This document shows, piece after piece, positions 1-10,445 of a DNA stretch of 64,000 bases. The notes beneath the pieces are model-generated. The model was not told the origin of the DNA. It saw only the letters and a program-made list of their open reading frames with translations, and made no database searches. Every line of letters starts with the position of its first letter. Position 1 is the stretch's first letter. Position numbers and translations under genes: made by a program. This DNA is from Clostridium sp. NkU-1 (GTDB taxonomy: Bacteria; Bacillota_A; Clostridia; Lachnospirales; Lachnospiraceae): assembly GCA_001312405.1 (NCBI GenBank), contig BBDR01000021.1, forward strand, positions 10,396 to 74,395. Direction: 5' to 3'.

Positions 1-694
1 TTATATCCAACTCCCCACACCACCTTTAAATATTTCGGCTCCTTCGGGTTGATCTCGATCTTTTCCCTGATTTTCCTTACATGAACCATGATCGTATCTG
101 TGTTAATGGCCCGTTCATTCCAGACCCGCTCATAAATCTCTTCCGCGGAGAACACTCTTCCCGGGTTTTTCATAAGAAGAGCCAATATCTTAAATTCAAT
201 GGGAGTCAGCTTTACCGGCTTTTCATCAACGGTCACTTCCACCGTATCCTCATTCAGCTCCAGTCCTCCGATAGAATAAACATTGCTTTTTTCCCTCTGC
301 TCCTTTGCTTCCAGCATATCCATATATTTTTATAGCGCCTAAGCTGGGAATTCACCCTTGCCAACAGCTCCATGGGAGTAAATGGCTTTGCAACATAATC
401 ATCGGCGCCGATGTTAAGCCCCATGATCTTATCCACTTCCTCAGACTTTGCCGACAGGATGATCACAGGAAAATCATAGGTTTCCCTTAATTTCACGGTC
501 ATGGTAATGCCATCCATTCGGGGCATCATCACATCCACAATAGCCAGATGGATCTCTTCCTTCTCTAATATCTTAAGGCCTTCCACACCGTCCGCCGCCT
601 GAAACACCTCGTATCCCTGGCTCCTTAAATATATCACGATCCCCTCTCTGATCTCTTTATCATCCTCTACCAATAAAATGTGGTTTGCTTCCAT
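1..694 (-). CDS. OmpR/PhoB-family response regulator (3' end cut by window edge)
   Basis: Cytoplasmic two-component transcription factor. The N-terminal receiver shows the acidic pair in ILLVEDDKEIREG, the phospho-acceptor Asp in AIVDVMMPRMDG, the Ser of PVIILSAKSEE and the Lys of YVAKPFTP. The C-terminal winged helix shows PIEFKILALLMKNPGRVF and the recognition helix region NTDTIMVHVRKI, ending VWGVGY at the window edge, so only the last few codons are missing. The start at 694 (MEANHILLVEDD) has a GGAG ribosome site 8 nt upstream; an in-frame ATG further upstream lacks one. A one-base shift near 326-331 (AAAAATATAT) separates receiver and DNA-binding domain and is probably a sequencing error. 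No partner kinase is visible; it would lie before position 1. Confidence 0.9.
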
Positions 695-717
695 GTTTTC
701 TCTCCTTTCCCTTTTTC

Positions 718-762
718 TGTCCATTCTGTCTGGACATAGAGGTATGCCTGTAAGGCGTTCCT
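718..762. repeat. Dispersed two-hairpin repeat, family B, copy 1
   Basis: Intergenic element with two small stem-loops: TGTCC...GGACA followed by TATGCCT-GTA-AGGCGT. Related copies lie at 21571-21672 (two in tandem) and 27594-27641. Stem bases change in pairs between copies, so the folded form appears to be conserved. It lies just upstream of the response regulator gene. Function unknown. Confidence 0.7.
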
Positions 763-932
763 CATTTCTGCCCGGTTTTTAGGCAAAAAGGTATCCCCAT
801 TTATGATACCACATTTTCTATCTTTTTACTTTAATTAAAGGATACGGGAGCAATCTTAAATGGAAGGGCACAGAAAACGAAAGAAATTCTAAAATTTTCA
901 TCTCCTTCTTTATCAGGCATTTCCATAAAAGA

Positions 933-972
933 AAAGGCGCATCAGGATTTCCAAAATCCTTAATGCGCCTTT
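933..972 (-). terminator. Rho-independent terminator after yhaM
   Basis: Stem AAAGGCGCAT / ATGCGCCTTT enclosing a second paired segment AGGATT/AATCCT. Read on the minus strand, it starts 6 nt after the yhaM stop and runs into TTTTC TTTT. Confidence 0.8.
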
Positions 973-978
973 CCTATG

Positions 979-1922
979 TTATTCCGATGTCTTCCGTATA
1001 TTGCTTTCCATCAGCCGGTTATATCCCAGCCAGCCGTTATTGTCTCCTGCACCCTTTAACACCTCGATCATGGTCTCCATCTTGGCATCTGTATTATCTG
1101 CAAAATTCAAAGCCAATGCCTCAATCAAAGCCGGTTTTTTGGGAGAACCATATTCCAGCTCCCCATGATGGGCCAGAATGCAGTGCTTCAGCTCAGAAGC
1201 CGTCTTTCCGGAAACCTTCAATCGTCCGGATCCTCTCTCCCAGCATTTCCGTTCCAATGATGATATGGCCTAAAAGCTGCCCGTCATCGGTATAGTCGTT
1301 CTCCGGAAATGTGGAAAGCTCCCTGGTCTTTCCGACGTCATGGAACATGGCAGCGGTAATGAGCAGATCCCGGTTAATGAACGGGTAGTAGCCGGCGTAA
1401 TAATCGCACAGCTTTACAACACTTAAGGTATGCTCCAAAAGGCCGCCCACAAAGCCATGGTGAACGCTTTTCGCCGCAGAGTGAAACTGAAATGCTTTAG
1501 CAAAAGCAGCATCTTCTACAAAAAAAGCTTTCTGACAGCTTTCTTAAATAAGGGTTCTTAACCGTCCGGATAAAGCCCAGAAGCTCCTCAAACATTAGTC
1601 CGATATTCTTAGAGGAAACCGGAAGATAATCGCCGGGGGCAAATTCTCCCTCATCCGCTTTCCGGATCCGTTTGATATTTAACTGGTTGGAATTCTGGAA
1701 AACAGTCACATCTGCATCTATGTATACATAATCCAGAGTTTCAAAATTTCCGATTCCCGGTGAACCCAGATCCCAGATCTTGGCATCCACGGTTCCGGTC
1801 TTGTCCTGAAGAATCAGGTTTCCATATTCTTTTCCTGATTTCGTCAAAGCAATCTGCTTATTTTTACATAAATACACATCTGACACATGCATTCCTTCAC
1901 GGAATGAATCTACATACCTCAT
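979..1922 (-). CDS. yhaM: 3'-5' exoribonuclease YhaM family (OB-fold + HD domain)
   Basis: Cytoplasmic 3'-5' exonuclease that degrades single-stranded RNA/DNA. The N-terminal OB-fold region (about residues 15-110) has LILQDKTGTVDAKIWD. The HD phosphohydrolase domain has FVGGLLEHTLSVVKLC, then the metal-binding FHDVGK, and later CILAHHGELEYGSP. The reconstructed length of about 314 residues matches the family. The start at 1922 (MRYVDSFREGMHV) follows GGAGG with 7 nt spacing. Two one-base shifts are needed, near 1500-1540 and near 1205. The upstream HtrA-like gene ends 48 nt before it, so the two may share a transcript, which ends at the hairpin at 933-972. Confidence 0.9.
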
Positions 1923-1970
1923 TGTTTTCCTCCACATTCTTAGCCCCAGGCAACACGGAAGCCAGGAAGA

Positions 1971-3279
1971 TTACCTGGCTCCAATGGTTACCTGATACTG
2001 TATCTCTTTATATTCTTCCCTTCCATTGCGGGAAACACTCACAGTAATCACATCTCCTGGATTGGAATCCTCAAGCACTGCCTGAAAGTCCTTCATGGTA
2101 ACAATGGTTTCATCTCCCATGGTCCTTATAATATCGCCGCACTGGATCCCCGCATTATAGGCAGGACTATCTGCGTTCACATCAACCACATACACCCCAA
2201 GAGGCATACCGTTGCCATTCATAACGGCACTTACTTCCTGTCCCTTAATGCCAAAGTATGGGAATGGCACACCATTGCTTATCTTTTCCAGAATGGTCTT
2301 ATAATCGGATATGGCCATAGCTGCCGTCATATCCTTACTGTCGTCATTTTTATAATCATCCGTTACCCAGCCGATGATCTGGCCTGATGTGTTCATGAGG
2401 AACGTGCCGGTTCTGGCATTTCCCTTCACATCAGAATAAAGGATGCGCGTCATACCATCGGTAATCTGCACATTTTTCGTTATATACGATATAAATCCAT
2501 ATCCAGCAGAATGGACCATGCCGGCAGGGCCGCCAATGGCCACAACCAGATCCCCCTGCTTTACGGAATAGGAATTCCCTAACGGGATTGCCTTAATCTC
2601 CTCTAACAAAGCTCTTCCAAGATCCGCCGTGGAAACGCTTACGATGGCCATTCCGGAAAGCTTATCGGTCTGCTTAATGGTTCCCTGAACCTCTGACCCG
2701 TCAGAAAATGCCACACGGATAGCCTCCGCATCCTCAACTGCTTCATCTGATGTAAGCACCAGAAGCTCCTGGTTTGTAGAAGCAGTGATCACTCCGGAGA
2801 ACAGGCCGGAATTTTCTACAGGGTTGTTAAACCAGTCTGTCTGGGTCTTTACAGAGTGGACCGTTACAATCCCCTTGTCCACCTTTTGGACAAGAGACCT
2901 TAAGTTTCCATACAGGGTATTTAAATCATCTACTGAAAACGGATATTTCTCCATAGCGGACTTTAAAATATCCTCGATCGGTTCTGTCTCAGCCACAGAC
3001 CCTGTTTCAGCCTCAGAAGGCATAGTTTCAGGATCATCCTTTGGTATGGTCACAGGAACACTTTCACTGGTGGATCCTTTTGCAAAAAAATCTTTCAGCT
3101 ACAGGTCGGGATATGGCAAATGTAACAGCTGCAACAATTCCGAAAATAACCGCAGTCGCAATAAGGCCCAAAGCCCTTTTTAGCATATCCCTTTTTGACA
3201 TGGGCTGTCTCACTATCTTTTCATTGATAAACTGACGCGGCTCCGTCTTTCTATCATCTGGCCCGTTATTTTCCGGCAT
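1971..3279 (-). CDS. Membrane-anchored HtrA/DegP-like protein with PDZ domain, catalytic triad not conserved
   Basis: The N-terminus is cytoplasmic with one membrane segment (about residues 36-57, ALGLIATAVIFGIVAAVTFA). A trypsin-like fold and a C-terminal PDZ domain (PLGVYVVDVNADSPAYNAGI, then GDIIRTMGDE) follow, so the body is expected outside the membrane. Catalytic positions are altered: LVLTSDEAV stands where HtrA has TNxHV, KLSGMAIV lacks the DLAV aspartate, and GNARTGTFL replaces GNSGGPL. It is probably a pseudoprotease or scaffold/sensor; a true protease is unlikely. The start at 3279 follows AAAGGAGGG. A shift in an A7 run near 3085-3090 splits the anchor from the body. Length is about 435 residues. 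Confidence 0.85.
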
Positions 3280-3586
3280 ACTTACCCTCCTTTGCAGAAG
3301 ACCTAAGTACCATTATAAGGTTGTTCCACCCTTAATGCAAGAAAAAAACTACAGAAATAACATATCCATTACATAAATTACCGCAACAACATGGAATTTT
3401 CAGTCTGTAGGTAAGCAGACATGTTTCTCTTAATGGAGCGTTTTTAAAATTTATGAAAAAGATACGTTCTGACAATGCTCTTATCATATGCAGTTTAATG
3501 CATATATAAAGATGGGGGATGTGCCTCTATTCTTCCCTTTTCCCCCGTTCATATTAACTATATCAGTTGTCAATATATAAAACTTT
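3280..3586. other. Intergenic stretch, nothing recognised
   Basis: About 300 bases between the HtrA-like gene and the GNAT gene. AT content rises here toward the AT-rich cluster that follows on the right. No hairpin with a T-tract, RNA motif or small coding frame with a ribosome site was found. Confidence 0.5.
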
Positions 3587-4061
3587 TTATAAATTTACTT
3601 CTAAAAATAACCTTTGTGTTTTCATGCCTTTATGTTTGTAGAATTCCAAAGCATTTTTATTAAAATCCCAAGCCATGAGTTCTAACCTTTTTGCTCCTCT
3701 TGCCTCAGCTAATTGTTTTGCATATTGATACAATTTGCTTCCCACTCCGAGACCTTGATATTCATCACTAACGCAAATGCCATCAATATAGGCTATAAAG
3801 CTTGATACCATTGCCGGATTATTGGCGGAAATACGGAAAGTTATAATACATATGCCTGCAATCTCATCTCCATTGGATGCCACAAATATAGTTAAATTTT
3901 CTTCCTTCAATTTTTCAATATAATCTCCGTAGGTATATAGTTGTGCAATATTCTGATACAAATCAGGCCTATTATTTGCATGAATGTTATGCAATTTACA
4001 CATTAACTTATCAACCGTTTTATAATCGTTTTTTTGTTGCCTTTCTGACTTGTATATCCAT
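3587..4061 (-). CDS. GNAT-family N-acetyltransferase
   Basis: Predicted to transfer an acetyl group from acetyl-CoA to an unknown amine. The conserved acetyl-CoA motif is YIDGICVSDEYQGLGVGSKL (Q-x-x-G-x-G), followed by RLELMAWDFNKNALEFYKHK and GMKTQRLFL, the usual GNAT C-terminus. Correcting one extra A in the A7 run near 4027-4033 gives the natural N-terminus MDIQVRKATKNDYK starting at 4061; the uncorrected frame starts at 4066 with an atypical sequence. No strong ribosome site is visible. It lies about 110 nt downstream of tldE on the same strand, so it may belong to the RiPP operon as a tailoring or self-protection enzyme, or may just flank it. Confidence 0.8.
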
Positions 4062-4169
4062 AACAATTATCATAACTCAGTATTTTGACCGAATTTTCCT
4101 TTCCTTAAAATCTGTTGTCCAGCTATAAAGTGCAGTTAAACATATTTTCAACGCATAAAAATATATTTA

Positions 4170-5498
4170 TTAACCTTTTCCGCTTATTATAAAATTACTG
4201 AATAATATACTTGGACTTCCAAAAAGAGACTTAGAAGGTATTCCAAAATAAATGTCATTTCCAACAGCAAGAATCGATTTAAACAATTCATAAATATTAC
4301 CAGAAATAACAAATTGCTCAATAGCTGTGTTTCTGTTTTTAATAATTAAAATTCCTTTAGCCGGAAGGCTAAAATCTCCTGACGTTATATTTAACCCTGA
4401 ATTTAGTCCACTTATTTCCGTAACAACAATTACCTTATCGACCTTTTTTTTTAATTCTTCAAAAGATGTTCTTCCTTTTTTTAATGTATAGATTTGTTGG
4501 ATAAATACTTGTAGTTGTTCCATCTCCAGTAACATAACCATTTGATGTTGATTTCTTCCCCATCTTTATGCCCATTTTGACATTATATAATAAAGTAATC
4601 AATTTACCATTTTTTATAACATATTTTTTTATAGATGGTGTTCCTTCTTCATCATATTTACGATAATTATTATGCATTAATGGATTATCAATAATCGTCA
4701 ATAGGGGTGATGCAATTATAGTACCTTCTTTGTTTAATAAAATACTCAGGCCATTATAAACTCTTTCGGCTGAAAATATTGGAGCAATCTGTTGAAGCAA
4801 TTTTGTCATGACATCATTTTTAATAATAATGTTATATATCCCAGACTTCGGAGATTTTGATTCAATTTTTGCCAGTGTTTTATTAATAGCATCTTCAACA
4901 CATAAATTTATATCTATTTGATCGTTACATGATATGTAAGATAACCCTGAATACTTTCTTCCTTTCTTCTCCATCAAAACATTGATAGATAAATAGCCCG
5001 TATTATAAACTTGTCTTAAATTCATCCTATTTGAATTATAAATATTAACTATAATTTTTTTGGTATTATGCAGAATAGAAATAACCTTCAAGTCTGAGAT
5101 TCCTTTATTAAATATAGCTTTTTCAAGGCTTTTAGCTAAGCTGATTTTACAGACATTATTCATATCTACTAATTCACAATATTTCCTTTTTTTGCTTATA
5201 AACACAGTTGCCTTTTGTAACCTTTTCAACCTCTTTAACATATTGAGCATTATCAATTGCATGCATAACCAATATTTCCGGCTTTTCAAAACATTCAGTA
5301 TACGCACATCCTGTATTAATTTCCCAATTAATAGATAAACTAATACTTCTTTTGATGCGATAATATAATTATCTATCTCTCCATTTAATATATTAAACTG
5401 TGTTTTTTTCTTTTTTTAATATGTACTACTTCTACATAGTTACATCCTATTTCTTTAGTATACTCAAAAATTCTTTTAATATAATTATAGTTTTCCAC
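4170..5498 (-). CDS. TldE/PmbA-family component of a TldD/TldE peptidase
   Basis: Non-catalytic partner of the TldD/TldE heterodimeric metallopeptidase, known to trim the leader of microcin B17 and to process other modified peptides. The family C-terminus is clear: STSNGYVTGDG, GRTSFEELKKKVDKV, VVTEISGLNSGLNITSGDFS, LPAKGILIIKNRN, FVISGNIYELFKSILAVGND and PSILFSNFIISGKG. It carries no HExxxH motif, as expected for TldE. The GTG start at 5498 overlaps the end of tldD by 14 nt, implying translational coupling. At least four shifts (near 5410, 5350, 5190 and 4480), in A/T runs, must be corrected; the reconstructed length of about 443 residues is normal. Last gene of the recognisable RiPP operon. 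Confidence 0.85.
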
Positions 5499-6872
5499 GC
5501 TTTTTCTTACCACCAATTAAGATATTACTGACTTTTATTCTAGGTTGCCCTATTCCAACAGGTAGTTTACCTGACTTTGATACACACATGCCTTGTCCCA
5601 GTTCTAAATTATTAGCCACCTTTTCAATGTTCATTAATACTTCAGAACTTTTTCCTATTAAGGAAGCTCCTCTAATTGGATAACCTATTTTTCCGTCCTT
5701 TATCCAGTAGCTTTCGGTAACAGAGAAGTTAAATTCACCAGTTATTACATTGGCTGATCCACCTCCAACGTTTTTTTACATACAAACCTTCTTTAATATC
5801 TTTAAATAATGAATCAGGGTCATCTGTTCCCCCCACAATATATGTATTAGTCATTCTTGATGAAGGAATATATGTATAATTTTGGCGCCTACCATTTCCA
5901 GTACTTTTCTGCCCTAATTTTTCAGCCCCTGATTTATCAAATAAATATCTCTGTAATATACCATTCTTTATAATAACGGTATGCTGCGTTGCTGTTCCCT
6001 CATCATCAATACATGATGACCCCCAGCCTCCTCTTATTCTTCCATCATCAATGTATGTAACACAATCCGCAGCTATTCTAACACCTATTTTATTACTGAA
6101 TTCTGAATATCTTTTAACTGCATTATCAGATTCTAAGGGATGTCCACAAGCTTCATGAAAAATAACTCCACCAAAACCACTTTCTATAACTGCAGGGTAT
6201 GTTCCATATGGACATTCTGATGCGTGCAGCATATTAATTGCTGTCTGAGCAACATCTTTTCCAAAACCTTCACAATCAACATTATTCCAATATGAATATC
6301 CAGTACTTCCTCCAAGGGTCTTTATTCCTGTTTGACTATCCTTCTCATTAGATGCAACTACTTTCACAGTACATCGTGTTCTTGGTCTGTTATCATATTG
6401 AAAATTTCCTCCACTATCGCATATAAAAACATCTTGTTCAATATCAATATATTCCACACCAGCAAGATTAATTTCATTCGAAAAACCTTTTGCAGACTTA
6501 TATATATCAGATATAAGTTTGATTCTTTTAGCATTTGTAACATTATCAAATATCTTTTTTTTCAATTATTTTATTATTACTCATTGGTAAACTTATTGGA
6601 AAATATCCCAGCGATATCTCTGATGTTAATATTTTTATTAACTGGATTAATTTACTTTTAGAAAGGCTGTTTGTATATGAATATGCTGTTTTACCTTTCG
6701 CAATTATTCTTATACCGGCCCCATATATTTCCGAATATATTAAGTTCTTTATATCGCCATTTACTATAGATACTCCATTTTGTGTAGTATGTTCTGAAAA
6801 TATTTCTACATAATCTGCACCACGAGATAACCCTAGTTCTACTACTTCTTTTGCAATTCTTGCATCAACCAT
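5485..6872 (-). CDS. TldD-family metallopeptidase (catalytic subunit)
   Basis: Zinc peptidase that forms a heterodimer with TldE and cleaves unfolded or modified peptides. The metal site HEACGH (HExxxH) lies near residue 239 within GVIFHEACGHPLE. Further family signatures are GGWGSSCIDDEGT, YIPSSRMTNTYI, the C-terminal ITGEFNFSVTESYWIKDG, and PVGIGQPRIKVSNILIGG. The ATG at 6872 is preceded by AAGGTGAG; a GTG at 6887 is an alternative start. Frameshifts near 6550 (T9 run) and 5770 (T7 run). Reconstructed length is about 462 residues. It starts about 20 nt after the CapA-like gene. In this operon it is the best candidate for removing the precursor's leader. Confidence 0.9.
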
Positions 6873-6891
6873 TCTATTTACTCTCACCTTT

Positions 6892-8072
6892 TTATTGCTC
6901 TTTAATATTTATAGAGTCCAAATAAATATGTAATATATTCAAAATAATTTCTCTATGAGTTTCACTTCCTATCATACTTATAAATTTTAATATTTCTTTC
7001 TCAGATGCCCCATATTTGCAGAATAGCTTTTTATTCAGTTCTTTATTATCAAGCACTATATTTAATCTTTCAAAAAAATTTTCCGTAACCAAATAATTCT
7101 GAAAGATAATTATCACAGACCTTTATACAGTAATTATTCCATTTTTCTATTAATGCTGCATCATCACAAATAACACTGTTTAATTCTTCGATTTCTGTAT
7201 TAAACTTAATCAGATTTTCATCTTTCATAAGATCAATGCCATTCGAATTACAGTGCTGATCATATGGGATTATCTTATACGATGTTTTATTATAAAAATC
7301 TATATCAATTTGTACTAAATATCCCCTAAAAAAATTATTATATTTAATATCATAGTTAAATATGAAATTTCCCTGACCATACGATATAAATCCATCTTTA
7401 TAGTATTCTGTTCCACTCGTACAATGTGAATGCTGCCATAATATGCAACTTGCCCCTGAATCTATTAAGTTTTTACTTATATTTTTCATCCTTGGACTAG
7501 GATATCTGAAGAATTCTCTCCCTCCATGTAAAATTATAATCTTTACATCACATGTTTTCATATCATTGTATATTGTTTTTGCAATTCTGAAACAATCTAA
7601 AGAATTTGCTCCTGGTTCATAATCCGAAGCTAATTCATCTTCATTTTCTGCTGCTGATAGTATTCCTATTGTCTTATGATTAATATTTAATATCATAGGC
7701 TTTGATGCTTCTAATATATTTTTTTCCAAGACCAACAGTTTCAATCCCATATTCGCTACACGCTTTTAAAGTTGATATTATTCCTTCTTTACCGTAATCC
7801 TTAATGTGATTATTAGCTAAAGATAGATATTTTATATTTGCTTTCTTGATTGCATTCAAGCAATGTGGATTCGCAGCAAATTTGAATCCAATTTTTTTTA
7901 CTGGATTTATATCTTCACACAATGTTGATTCTAAGTTCGCAATAGCAATATCTGCACTTTGGAATAGATGAAGAGAATCACCAAATAATTCATCTACATT
8001 ACCCCCAATAAATAACTCCCTATCCTTCATGCTTGGACATATATCACTTGCTACAATAATTCTTGTATTCAT
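6892..8072 (-). CDS. CapA-like metallophosphatase-fold protein (PGA_cap domain)
   Basis: The fold is that of the poly-gamma-glutamate synthesis protein CapA, a calcineurin-like metallophosphatase superfamily. Motifs in order: IIVASDICPS, IANLESTL, YLSLANNHIKDYGKEGI, IIILHGGREFFRYPSP, ILWQHSHCTSGTEYYKDG and FISYGQGNFIFN. About 100 further residues follow. The HGGREFF and QHSHCTSG motifs retain metal-binding histidines. The start at 8072 (MNTRIIVASD) follows GAAGGTG. Frameshifts near 7690-7700 and 7090. It follows the methyltransferase by 44 nt in the same operon. No capsule genes are nearby and the precursor is rich in Glu/Asp, so an amide- or phosphate-related step on a peptide is possible but unproven. 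Confidence 0.75.
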
Positions 8073-8116
8073 AGTAACACCTTCTTCGCACTTAATACTA
8101 CTTTTAACAATAGTTT

Positions 8117-8946
8117 TTATTTTTCTGCAATTATACATGAGTAGACTACTTTTACTGGTAACGAACCTTCATTATCTGCATATGAGTTCATATTTTCCAC
8201 GAATTTTTTTCATCAATAAACTTTGCTTATCCTTTTCAACTAAGTTTAACCATTGATAACGAAACATCATGCGAAATAAATAATAATTTATAAAGCTTAT
8301 ACCATCTATAAATTCCATTGTGAAATTTTCTATTTTGATATTAATTACTTTATATGATAATTCCAATAAAACCTTATTATAATAGTCAATATCTTTTCGT
8401 TGCATAAATAAAATTTCATTATATTTTTTTTTAACATCTTTAATGTTTAATTCATCCAATGTATTAATAAATATGTCATTTATTATTTTCATTGAACTTG
8501 GTAATATAACTGTAAATATAATACGGCCACTTTTTTTAAGTATCCTATAACATTCTTTTAATACCACCTTCTTGTCCTTACATGCACTTATACCATTATT
8601 TGATAAAATAAAGTCCAGCCTTTCATCCTCAAACGGTGTCTTTTCAGCAAAGCCATTAACTGTTGTAATATTTGTTAATGACCTTGCCTTTGCTTTTGAT
8701 TCTAAAAGCTCAAGTGCTTTTTTTCCATGGATCTAAGGCATATATTTTTCCTTTATTTCCTAATCTGGCTGCTATCTCAAGAGAAGGAAATCCTGTCCCA
8801 CACCCTAAATCAAGTATATTCAGATTTACTCCAACCTTTATTTCATTTAGCAACGTAATGCCAAAATAAGCGCTCCATATTGGCAGATCATCATAGAATG
8901 GCGTTATATCATCCCAATTAGATATTTCACGATATATCTTCTCCAT
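8117..8946 (-). CDS. Class I SAM-dependent methyltransferase
   Basis: Rossmann-fold methyltransferase; motif I is ILDLGCGTGFPSLEIAARL with the acidic end of strand 2 in YALDPW, then FEDERLDFILSNNGIS (motif II/III) and the post-motif VLKECYRILKKSGRIIFTV. Substrate unknown; in this operon the modified peptide is the natural guess. The start at 8946 lies inside the last codons of the MFS gene (20 nt overlap), suggesting coupling. Shifts near 8720 and in an A7 run near 8210; after correction the C-terminus reads on to a stop at 8117 (ending VKVVYSCIIAEK). About 276 residues. Confidence 0.8.
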
Positions 8947-10175
8947 TTACGTTCACAACGTCCTTGTCTAATTTAAGATTTTTTAACAATACATATGTAA
9001 TAAGCATCATTAATAAAACAATGGCTAATAAAAATATTTGATATGTTAATGCAATAGAAGATGATGCATAATACCTGCCAATTTATCTGAAAGTCCAGCA
9101 AATAAAGTTCCAATACTTCCAAATAGCCAAATAGCAAATCTTCTAACAGCAAAAATCTGCCTTGTTTAGTAATAGGAACATTAGTCTGCCACCATGCCTG
9201 GCTACAAGCATCCATGATTTGATTAGCTATGGTAAAGATTATTACTCCGAATCCGCTGACCCATACAAACCTCTGATAACATATGATCAGCATTCCTAAA
9301 TATGAGAGGCTAACACCAATCTTGAATGACCTTCCAATTTTATCGCCTACACCTAAAGTGGTTATAAGTACTGCCCCTAATACTCCGCCAATGCCAAATA
9401 ATGTTTCAATATTACCATAGATTATGGAACCATTACTATACTCCGACAATATGTAAACCGGCAGGATAACGTTAATTGAATTACTTGCAAATATATATAT
9501 TGCACAAATGATAAGGACATATAACATATTTTTATTATCACCAATAAAAGTTATACTATCTTTAAGCGAATTGCAGCCCTCCTTAAAAGATATTGCCTGA
9601 TTAACTTCAAGTAACCTATTAGTAAGCCTTGTGAAACAAATTAGAATACATGATACTATTAATGTTAATAAATTTATAATATAAAAAAAAGGTAATGCTA
9701 AAAGCAGAGTACAAATAACCTCCTACGACAGGTGCCAGTATTGATGGCAATGCTGTAGCAACCATATAAAGACCATGTGCTCTGGCATATTGATTATCTT
9801 TAAGCAACGATGATGTTATAACAGAATACGCAGGAAATCTAAATGATTCTGTTAATCCAACGAGCAGATTAATTATAATAATTAATTGAACAGTTAAAAA
9901 AATCCTGCGTATATAAGAAGATAATGCTTAAACATACAATCAATTCTCCAATTTCGCTTACTAAAAGCATAAGCTTTCTATTTAGTTTATCCACTAAATA
10001 TGAGGCTAATGGTGATAATATAATCCTAGGAACAATAAATGATAATGTAAGTAGAGATAAAGCCATTGATGATGTTGTATTTTCATATACCCAAACTATT
10101 AATACAAATTCGCATAGTACTGTTCCAAAAGTCGAAAAAAAATTGGCTCATTAATATTTTTAACCAGTTTTTCAT
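8927..10175 (-). CDS. Major facilitator superfamily transporter, probable peptide exporter
   Basis: Polytopic membrane protein of about 416 residues with roughly 12 hydrophobic segments. The MFS signature after helix 2 appears as LVDKLNRKLMLLVSEIGE, and the second half starts near MLYVLIICAIYIFASNSINV. Overall style is that of drug or siderophore exporters (MFS_3-like), so export of the mature peptide and self-protection are the likely role. The start at 10175 (MKNWLKILMSQ) lies 11-12 nt after AAAGGTG. Frameshifts near 10140 (T8), 9905, 9690 and 9130-9080. A 270-nt AT-rich gap separates it from the preceding gene; no terminator is visible there. Confidence 0.8.
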
Positions 10176-10445
10176 ATTTATAAATACACCTTTCCATATC
10201 AATAGTTATAAAACTGCTTTATAAACCCTATATATTTTCACTTTTTCGTGCAATAACATTTATAGTAAATATTACTACAAGCTCCATATCTTAACGACTT
10301 TTACTGTGCCTTTATACATTTGATTATCACAAGTGTTTTGTTTTCAATGTAGTGTTTGTATTTTTAATAGTCACGTCGTCTACAATATACGGAATTTCAT
10401 CAGTTATTCGACAATTTTAAAATGGTGGAATATTTAGCACTTAAG

